This document shows positions 1 through 5,570 of a stretch of 9,153 nt of DNA, one piece after another. Numbering within the stretch: position 1 is the stretch's first letter; each line of letters opens with the position of its first letter. Source of the stretch: an uncultured Amaricoccus sp. (lineage in GTDB: Bacteria; Pseudomonadota; Alphaproteobacteria; Rhodobacterales; Rhodobacteraceae); contig NZ_CALLYO010000552.1 in the NCBI RefSeq assembly GCF_937858865.1, forward strand, positions 1 to 9,153. The letters are read 5' to 3'. Under the pieces are notes generated by a model that saw only the letters and a list, made by a program, of their open reading frames with translations, did not search any database and was not told the origin of the DNA. Both the position numbers and the translations under genes were made by a program.

Positions 1-1056
1 CGCCGGCACCCGGAAGAGGTCGGTGCGCAGCGGCGCCAGGTCCCGGTCGAGCCCGAGGCGCGCCCGGGCGGCCCGGAAGCGCCGCGAGATGAGCTCCGCC
101 CGCACCCCCTCGCCGCGCATCCGCTTCCCCCAGGCCGCGTCATAGTCCCGCCCGCCGTGCATCTCGCGCACCTGGTTCATCACCTTGGCCGCCCGCTCCG
201 GAAAGGCCTCCGCCAGCCACTCGCGAAAGAGCCCCGCCACCTCCCGCGGCAGCCGCAGCGCCACGTAGCTCGCCGCCACCGCGCCCGCGTCCCGCGCCGC
301 CCCGAGCACCGCCTCGATCTCGTGGTCGGTCAGCCCCGGCACGACCGGCGCCATCATCACCCGGACCGGGCAGCCGGCGTCGCTCAGCGTGCGGATCACC
401 TTCAGCCGCCGCTCCGGCGCCGGCGCCCGCGGCTCCATCGCCCGCGCCACCTTCCGCTCCAGCGTCGTCACCGACACGCCCACCCGCGCCAGCCCCTGCC
501 GCCCCATCTCCCCCAGGATGTCCGCATCCCGCTCCACCAGCGTCCCCTTGGTCACCACCGTCACCGGATGGCCGAAGTCGCGCAGCACCTCGAGGATCCC
601 CCGCATGATCCCGAACCGCTTCTCGATCGGCTGGTAGGGATCGGTGTTCGTCCCGAGCGCGATCGGCGCCACCCGGTAGCCCCGCCGCGACAGCTCCGCC
701 ACCAGCACCCGCGGCGCCGCCGGCCGCGCCACCAGCCGCGTCTCGAAGTCGAGCCCCGGCGACAGCCCGAGCCAGGCATGGCTCGGCCGCGCGAAACAGT
801 AGATGCAGCCATGCTCGCACCCGCGATAGGGATTGATCGACCGGTCGAAGCCGACGTCGGGCGAAGTGTTGCGGGTGATGACGCTCCGCGGCCGCTCGAT
901 CGCCACCTCGGTCCGCACCGTCGCCTCCGCCTCCACGACCCACCCGTCGTCCACCCGCACCCGGGCATAGGGCTCGAACCGCCCGACCCGGTTGCTCGCC
1001 GCCCCGCGCCCCGGCCGCAGCTCCTCCGGCACCCGATCCGATTCGTCCCCGATCAT
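1..1056 (-). CDS. PA0069-family radical SAM protein (SplB-like), 3' end cut by window edge
   Basis: The reading frame is open from an ATG at 1056-1054 to the left edge, giving 352 residues with no stop, so the C-terminus is missing. The radical SAM cluster motif CxxxCxxC is intact (C80, C84, C87) inside the family signature NPYRGCEHGCIYCFARPSH. These cysteines bind the 4Fe-4S cluster that cleaves S-adenosylmethionine. Further matches are ALGTNTDPYQPIEK (substrate/SAM-barrel region), VTKGTLVERD, and MMAPVVPGLTD. The last visible residues, LRTDLFRVPA, resemble the family's C-terminal end, so probably only a few codons are lost. The family is related to spore photoproduct lyase (SplB), but the reaction of PA0069-type proteins is not established; DNA repair is only a guess from that kinship. 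The gene is divergent from the corrinoid protein gene, with about 160 bp between their starts. Identity is secure at family level. Confidence 0.93.
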   Translation of the reverse strand, partial: MIGDESDRVPEELRPGRGAASNRVGRFEPYARVRVDDGWVVEAEATVRTEVAIERPRSVITRNTSPDVGFDRSINPYRGCEHGCIYCFARPSHAWLGLSPGLDFETRLVARPAAPRVLVAELSRRGYRVAPIALGTNTDPYQPIEKRFGIMRGILEVLRDFGHPVTVVTKGTLVERDADILGEMGRQGLARVGVSVTTLERKVARAMEPRAPAPERRLKVIRTLSDAGCPVRVMMAPVVPGLTDHEIEAVLGAARDAGAVAASYVALRLPREVAGLFREWLAEAFPERAAKVMNQVREMHGGRDYDAAWGKRMRGEGVRAELISRRFRAARARLGLDRDLAPLRTDLFRVPA

Positions 1057-1214
1057 GGGCGGGACTCTAGAACATAATGAGAACATCCGCCAGCATCGGC
1101 CGGCGAAGGCCGCCCCTGTCGGCGCACCGCCACGGGGAGTCGTTTCCTTTCGCGAGATCGCCGCCGGATCGGCTAAGCGGAGCTATGATGCCTGCCAGCC
1201 CGCCGGAGCAGCCG
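1057..1214. other. Divergent intergenic region between radical SAM and corrinoid protein genes
   Basis: This 158-bp gap must hold the start signals for both outward-facing genes. An AT-richer patch around 1072-1090, near the radical SAM start, could carry its -10 element (CATTAT on the minus strand is the closest match, with no good -35). No convincing promoter is seen for the corrinoid gene. There is no B12-box (GCCACTG) that would point to a cobalamin riboswitch. The frame continuing upstream of 1215 contains two extra ATG codons with their own GGAG at 1179-1182, so translation may begin at 1188. Confidence 0.5.
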
Positions 1215-1922
1215 ATGGCCGAAGACGACGACGAGATCATCCTGAGCGAGCTCAGTGACGAGGAGCTGGTGCCGCAGATGCACGACGACCTCTACGACGG
1301 CCTCAGGGACGAGGTGGTCGAGGGCGTCAACATCCTGCTCGGGCGCGGCTGGACCCCCTACGACGTGCTGACCAAGGCGCTGGTCGAGGGCATGCGCATC
1401 GTCGGCATCGACTTCCGCGACGGCATCCTCTTCGTGCCCGAGGTGCTGCTCGCCGCCAATTCGATGAAGGCCGGGATGGCGATCCTGAAGCCGCTCCTCG
1501 CCGAGACCGGCGCCCCGCGCCTCGGCAAGATGGTGATCGGCACCGTCAAGGGCGACATCCACGACATCGGCAAGAACCTCGTCTCGATGATGATGGAGGG
1601 GGCGGGGTTCGAGATCGTCGACCTTGGCATCAACAACCCGGCGGACAGCTACCTCGACGCGCTGGAGCGCGAGGACGCCGACATCCTCGGCATGTCGGCG
1701 CTGCTGACCACCACCATGCCCTACATGAAGGTCGTCATCGACACGCTGAAGGAGCGCGGCCTGCGCGACCACTATGTCGTCATGGTGGGGGGCGCGCCGC
1801 TCAACGAGGAATTCTCCAAGGCGATCGGCGCCGACGCCTACTGCCGCGACGCGGCGGTGGCGGTCGAGACGGCAAAGCAGTTCATGGCCCGCAAGCACAA
1901 CCAGCTCGCCGGCGCCCGCTAG
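1215..1922 (+). CDS. Cobalamin-binding corrinoid protein (MtbC/MttC-type methyl carrier)
   Basis: This 235-residue protein has the two-domain layout of corrinoid methyl-carrier proteins. A helical cap (about residues 15-100, with VLTKALVEGMRIVGIDFRDG and FVPEVLLAANSMKAG) is followed by a Rossmann-like B12-binding domain (about 105-228). The cobalt-ligand motif DxHxxG is present as GDIHDIGKNLV, with H116 as the expected lower axial ligand. SALLTTTMPYM (161-171) and GGAPLNEEF (192-200) are the other B12 contacts. Such proteins accept a methyl group from a substrate-specific methyltransferase and pass it to a second one, in the cytoplasm. The frame is open from upstream, and ATG codons at 1185 and 1188 are alternatives. 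I chose 1215 because GGAG at 1205-1208 sits 6 nt before it and MAEDDDEIIL resembles family N-termini as I recall them. A DUF1638 gene follows 47 bp downstream and is likely cotranscribed. No methyltransferase is adjacent in this window. Confidence 0.92.
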   Translation: MAEDDDEIILSELSDEELVPQMHDDLYDGLRDEVVEGVNILLGRGWTPYDVLTKALVEGMRIVGIDFRDGILFVPEVLLAANSMKAGMAILKPLLAETGAPRLGKMVIGTVKGDIHDIGKNLVSMMMEGAGFEIVDLGINNPADSYLDALEREDADILGMSALLTTTMPYMKVVIDTLKERGLRDHYVVMVGGAPLNEEFSKAIGADAYCRDAAVAVETAKQFMARKHNQLAGAR

Positions 1923-1969
1923 AGGCACGGGGCCTGTCCGCGCCTGCGTGCCGGCCCTATCTACCGAGC

Positions 1970-2623
1970 ATGGACCTCGACGACACCAGCCTGAGCGAAA
2001 GCGGCCTCGCCGCGACGGGAGCTGCCACGGGGGAGGAGCGGATCCTCGTCATCGCCTGCGGCGCGCTGGCGCGCGAGATCCTGGCGCTGCGCGACCTGAA
2101 CGGCTGGACCCACCTCGACCTGCAGTGCCTGCCGGCCAAGCTCCACCTCTGGCCGGACCGCATCCCCGACGCGATCGAGGCGGCGGTCCGCGAGGCGCGC
2201 AGCCGCTACGCGCGGATCTTCATCGGCTACGCCGACTGCGGCACCGGGGGCCTGCTCGCCGCGCGCTGCGCCGCGCTCGGCGTCGAGATGATGGCCGGGC
2301 CGCACTGCTACAGCTTCTTTGACGGCAATGACCGCTTCGCCGCCCGCGGCGACGACGAGATGCTCGCCTACTATCTGACCGACTTCCTCGTGCGGCAGTT
2401 CGACGCCTTCGTCTGGAAGCCCATGGGCCTCGACCGGCACCCCGAGCTGCGCGACATGATCTTCGGCAACTACCAGCGCCTCATCTACCTCGCCCAGCTC
2501 GACGACCCGGCGCTCGACGCCGAGGCCGCCCGCTGCGCCGCGCGACTCGGCCTCGCCTACGAGCGGCGGCTGACCGGCTATGGCGACCTCGCAGCCGCCC
2601 TCGCGGCCACCGCCGACCGCTGA
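1970..2623 (+). CDS. DUF1638 domain-containing protein
   Basis: This soluble protein of 217 residues has no signal peptide or membrane segment. Nearly its whole length fits the DUF1638 family as I remember it: VIACGALAREI (27-37), NGWTHLDLQCLPAKLH (44-59), YADCGTGG (87-94), GPHCYSFFDGN (110-120), YLTDFLVRQFDAFVWKPMGLDRHPELRDM (135-163) and TGYGDL near the end. C30, C53, C90, H112 and C113 lie in the conserved blocks and could form a metal or cofactor site; that is inference. The biochemical function is unknown. Homologues are often found beside corrinoid proteins and methylamine/glycine-betaine-type methyltransferases, so a role in corrinoid-dependent methyl transfer is plausible, and here it directly follows a corrinoid protein gene. 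The start at 1970 has only a weak upstream purine stretch (GAG), which suggests translation coupled to the upstream gene. The first 22 residues are variable in the family, so the exact start is less sure. Confidence 0.88.
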   Translation: MDLDDTSLSESGLAATGAATGEERILVIACGALAREILALRDLNGWTHLDLQCLPAKLHLWPDRIPDAIEAAVREARSRYARIFIGYADCGTGGLLAARCAALGVEMMAGPHCYSFFDGNDRFAARGDDEMLAYYLTDFLVRQFDAFVWKPMGLDRHPELRDMIFGNYQRLIYLAQLDDPALDAEAARCAARLGLAYERRLTGYGDLAAALAATADR

Positions 2624-2702
2624 CGGAGCACCATTCCGCCGGGCCGGCAAGATTGCCCGTGACGGCGAACGATTTCCGCGATTATCATCGCCTCACGAAA
2701 TC

Positions 2703-2711
2703 GGGAGGTGA
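2703..2711 (+). promoter_or_regulatory. Strong ribosome binding site that decides the permease start
   Basis: The sequence GGGAGGTGA is close to a perfect anti-16S match. It ends two bases before the ATG at 2714, so the GGAGG core (2704-2708) lies 5 nt upstream of that codon. The alternative in-frame GTG at 2708 falls inside this site and is rejected as a start. Confidence 0.75.
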
Positions 2712-2713
2712 GA

Positions 2714-4066
2714 ATGGTCGTCCTGCATACCGCCATCGCGATCGTTCTCGTCATCGGGCTCATCATCCGGTTTCGCGTCGACCCGGTCATCTCGCTGATC
2801 CTGGGCTCGCTCTATCTCGGCCTCGCCGGCGGGGCGGGCTTTTCCGGCACGCTCGGGGCGATCACCTCCGGCTTCGGCGAGATCATGGCCAAGGTCGGGC
2901 TCCTGATCGGCTTCGGGGTGGTAATCGGATCGCTGCTGCACGCGACCGGTGCCTTCAAGCGCATGGTCACGGCACTCGTCTCCGCGGTCGGCCCGCGGCG
3001 GCTGCCCTATGCCATGGCCGGGGCGATGTCGACGATCTTCCCCTCGATCTACGTCGACGTGCAGGTGGTGCTCGCCTCGCCCGTCGCCCGCTCGGCCGCG
3101 CCGCACCTCGGGCGCGACGGCCTGCCGCTCCTCGCGGGGGCGATCGGCACCGGCATCTTCTCCGGCTACGTCTTCGTCGTGCCCGGCCTCGCGGTGATCC
3201 TGATCGCCGGCCAGGTCGACGTCGGCCTGGGCGCCTGGCTTCTCCCCGGCCTCGTCATCGGCCTCGCCACCGCGCTCGTCACCACCTTCCTCTTCCACAT
3301 GCTGCTCAGGACCGGCTACTGGAAGCGCGAGTCCGACGAGGAGCCGGACGAGGCCATGATCGAGATGGAGGCGCACGATGCCGCCATCGACCCCGAGCAC
3401 GACGCGCGGGTGCCGAGCCTCGGCCAGTCCGTCGCCCCCATCCTGGTCCCGCTGCTGATGATCGCCTTCGGCGCCTTCGCCGATCTCGCCGGGATCACCA
3501 ACGACTTCATCGACTTCATCGGCAACGCCAACCTCGCGCTCTTCGTCGGCCTGCTCTGGGCCTACCTGCTGGCGCGGCGCTCGATCGGCGTCGAAGGGAC
3601 CAACGAGGCGCTCTCCGAGGGTTTCCGCACCAGCGGCGAGATCCTGCTCATCACCGGCGTCGGCGGCTCGCTCGGCGAGGTCATCGGCGCCGTCGGCATG
3701 GACGAGGCGCTCGGCCAGCTCTTCTCGGCGGACGCCGGCGGCCCGGTCCTGCTCAGCATCCTGCTCGCCTGGTTCATCGCCGCCGTGCTCCACCTCGCCA
3801 TCGGCTCGGTTTCGGTGGCGGCGCTGACCGCGGCCGGCATCGTCGGCCCGCTGGTGCCGCAGCTCGCCATCTCGCCGGTGGTGATCGGGCTCGCCATCGC
3901 GTCGGGCGCGCTCTTCGCCGTGCAGGTCAACAGCAACTTCTTCTGGATGTTCAAGGGCCTGCTCGGCCTGTCGACGACAGGCGCGCTCAAGACGCTGACC
4001 GTGGTCACCGGCATCGCCTCGGTCGTCTCGCTGCCGATGGTGATCCTGGCGAGCCTCGTCCTCTAG
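2714..4066 (+). CDS. GntP-family-like permease (divergent member)
   Basis: A very hydrophobic protein of 450 residues with roughly 12 predicted membrane segments, the usual length for the GntP (gluconate:H+ symporter) family. The first segments cover about residues 4-20 and 24-42. The best family match is in the C-terminal half: AIGSVSVAALTAAGIVGPL (362-380, matching the GSxTVAxxTAAG signature) and FFWMFKGLLGLSTTGALKTLTVVTG (409-433, matching the FWLxKEYxxLSxxxTLKTWT region). A charged cytoplasmic loop (about 203-232, rich in Asp/Glu and His) separates the two halves. Known members import gluconate and related hydroxy-acids with protons. Here the VNDSGFW signature reads VNSNFFW and the FFEVGFVLL region reads IYVDVQVVLAS, so the substrate may differ. 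The gene lies 90 bp after the DUF1638 gene on the same strand and may share its transcript or have its own promoter. Membership of the wider ion-transporter superfamily is safe; the substrate is unknown. Confidence 0.85.
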   Translation: MVVLHTAIAIVLVIGLIIRFRVDPVISLILGSLYLGLAGGAGFSGTLGAITSGFGEIMAKVGLLIGFGVVIGSLLHATGAFKRMVTALVSAVGPRRLPYAMAGAMSTIFPSIYVDVQVVLASPVARSAAPHLGRDGLPLLAGAIGTGIFSGYVFVVPGLAVILIAGQVDVGLGAWLLPGLVIGLATALVTTFLFHMLLRTGYWKRESDEEPDEAMIEMEAHDAAIDPEHDARVPSLGQSVAPILVPLLMIAFGAFADLAGITNDFIDFIGNANLALFVGLLWAYLLARRSIGVEGTNEALSEGFRTSGEILLITGVGGSLGEVIGAVGMDEALGQLFSADAGGPVLLSILLAWFIAAVLHLAIGSVSVAALTAAGIVGPLVPQLAISPVVIGLAIASGALFAVQVNSNFFWMFKGLLGLSTTGALKTLTVVTGIASVVSLPMVILASLVL

Positions 4067-4120
4067 AGACCCGCGAAAACGCCTCCCCCGGCGGCACCAG
4101 GCACGGTAACCTTGGTGAAG

Positions 4121-4164
4121 AAGTGATGAACGTCTTTGGAATATGCCAAGACGTTCAGTCACTT
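4121..4164. terminator. Long imperfect inverted repeat between convergent genes, possible two-way terminator
   Basis: Two 19-base arms (4121-4139 and 4146-4164) pair around a 6-base loop, AATATG. The core TGAACGTCTT / AAGACGTTCA pairs perfectly, as do the outer AAGTGA / TCACTT and the inner TGG / CCA. There is one extra base on each arm (a T in the left arm, a G or C in the right). The repeat lies 54 bp after the permease stop and 44 bp from the dctD stop, where a shared terminator is expected. Against this, the stem is not very GC-rich and no U-run follows immediately on either strand; on the plus strand a TTTT appears only about 6 bases later. A protein-binding palindrome is the alternative. 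Confidence 0.5.
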
Positions 4165-4208
4165 ACCGGTTTTCGCACGCGTGCGACGAGCGTGCGCGAG
4201 GGCCGGTC

Positions 4209-5570
4209 CTAGAGATAGTCCTGCCGGCTCAGCCCGTACTTCGCCATCTTCTCGTTGAGCGTCCGGCGGGGCAGGGCGAGCTCGGCCATCACCGCGCTCA
4301 CGCTGCCCTGGTTGCGGCGCAGCGCATGGTCGATCAGCATCTTCTCGAAGGCGTCCACATGCTCCTTGAGCGGCTTCTCCGCGTCGAGCGGGAAGGCCGG
4401 CGCCTGGAAGCCGTCGTCGATCAAGAGCGCCGAGATGTTGTTGTCGCCGCGCCGCGCCTGCAGCACCGCCCGCTCGGCGAGGTTGATGAGCTGGCGGATA
4501 TTGCCCGGCCAGGGCGCCTGAACCAGGTTCGCCGCATCGCCCGCGCTCAGCGTCGGCGGCTCGCAGCCGTACTCCTCGGCGAACTGGATGGTGAAGTGCG
4601 AGAAGAGGGTGAGGATGTCCTCGCCCCGCGCCCGCAGCGGCGGCGCCTCGAGAACGAGGCCGGCGAGACGGAAGTAGAGATCGTCGCGCAGCACCTCGGC
4701 CGGCGGCGTGCCCGGGCCGAGCCGGCTCGACACCGCGATGATGCGGATGTTGTGCCGCGCCGTGCCGTTCGGGTCGTTGTCGTTGATCGCATCGAGCAGC
4801 CGCGCCTGCGCCGCCGGCGACAGCGCCTCGATGTCCTCGAGGCAGAGCGTGCCGCCCTCGGCCTGGTCGATCAGCGGCTTCTCCGGCCAGTCCGGGCCGC
4901 CGAAGAGCATCGGCTCGACCTGCTCGGGCGACACCGAGGCGCAGTTCATGGTGACGAGCGGCTTGGCCGCCCGCGGCCCGCAGGCGTGCAACGCCGTGGC
5001 GATCAGGCTCTTGCCGGTCCCGGTCTCGCCGAGCACCAGCACATGCCCGTCCGCCTGCGCCACGTCGAGGATCTGCTCGCGCAGCTTCTCGACCGCCGGG
5101 CTCGCCCCCATCAGCCGGCGCATGATGACGCTGCCGTCGGAGAGCTCGCGCCGCAGCGCGCGCGTCTCGAGCGTGCGCGCCCGCGCCTCGCCGCCGCGCT
5201 GGCAGAGATCGGCCAGCCGGTCGGGCTCGAACGGCTTCTCGACGAAGTCGAAGGCGCCGATCCGCATCGCCTCGACCGCCATCGGCACGTCGCCGTGCCC
5301 GGTCATCAGGATGACCGGCAGCCCGGGGTCGACCGACTGCAGCCGCCGCAGCAGCGCCATGCCATCCATCCCCGGCATGCGGATGTCGCTGATGACGACG
5401 CCAGGGAAGTCGGGGCCGATCACCTTCAGCGCCGGCTCCGCCGCGTCGAAGGAGATCGGCTCGAAGCCCGAGAGCTGCAGCCACTGCGCCACGCTCTCGC
5501 GCATGTCGACCTCGTCGTCGATGATGGCGACCTTGGATTTCACGTTCGTCGGACCTGGCATCATGCTCAC
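4209..5570 (-). CDS. dctD: DctD-like response regulator, NtrC architecture but lacking GAFTGA
   Basis: The 453 residues have three parts. The receiver domain (about 13-125) has acidic residues D18/D19, phospho-acceptor D62 in ISDIRMPGMDG, T90 and K112. The AAA+ domain (about 150-370) has Walker A GETGTGKS (181-188), arginine-finger candidates R295 and R301 (LRDDLYFRL) and sensor II WPGNIRQL (354-361). A Fis-type helix-turn-helix (about 408-447) ends the protein. The partner is the DctB-like kinase encoded just upstream. The sigma-54 contact loop GAFTGA is absent: LFGGPDWPEKPLIDQAEGGTL replaces the usual longer stretch. Walker B reads GGTLCLEDIE instead of GGTLFLDEIG. It is therefore likely an activator or repressor working with ordinary sigma-70-type polymerase, as known for Rhodobacter capsulatus NtrC, or a non-remodelling regulator. 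The GTG start at 5570 overlaps the dctB stop by 4 bases (GTGA); ATG at 5564 or 5561 are alternatives. Targets are unknown, and no dicarboxylate transporter is in view. Confidence 0.9.
   Translation of the reverse strand: MSMMPGPTNVKSKVAIIDDEVDMRESVAQWLQLSGFEPISFDAAEPALKVIGPDFPGVVISDIRMPGMDGMALLRRLQSVDPGLPVILMTGHGDVPMAVEAMRIGAFDFVEKPFEPDRLADLCQRGGEARARTLETRALRRELSDGSVIMRRLMGASPAVEKLREQILDVAQADGHVLVLGETGTGKSLIATALHACGPRAAKPLVTMNCASVSPEQVEPMLFGGPDWPEKPLIDQAEGGTLCLEDIEALSPAAQARLLDAINDNDPNGTARHNIRIIAVSSRLGPGTPPAEVLRDDLYFRLAGLVLEAPPLRARGEDILTLFSHFTIQFAEEYGCEPPTLSAGDAANLVQAPWPGNIRQLINLAERAVLQARRGDNNISALLIDDGFQAPAFPLDAEKPLKEHVDAFEKMLIDHALRRNQGSVSAVMAELALPRRTLNEKMAKYGLSRQDYL

Noticed and set aside
140..1077. 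Open frames on both strands overlapping the radical SAM gene
   Set aside because: Low-complexity translations; the frame with CxxxCxxC and the other family motifs is the coding one.
1057..1214. Cobalamin riboswitch upstream of the corrinoid protein gene
   Set aside because: No B12-box-like sequence or multi-stem layout, and the leader is too short for the element.
1077..1214. N-terminal extension of the corrinoid protein back to 1077
   Set aside because: The extension (RTSASIGRRRPPLSAH...) is Arg/Ser/Pro-rich and unlike the family; 1215 has a ribosome binding site and a family-like N-terminus.
4073..4118. Hairpin CACCAGG / CCTTGGTG after the permease as its terminator
   Set aside because: The stem is short with a bulge and has no following T-run; the larger inverted repeat just downstream is a better candidate.
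2653..4212. 519-residue plus-strand frame and 489-residue minus-strand frame over the permease gene
   Set aside because: Both are shadows of the permease. The plus frame is a run of Arg/Gly/Ala and the minus frame of Asp/Glu/Gly/Arg, while the permease frame gives proper membrane helices.
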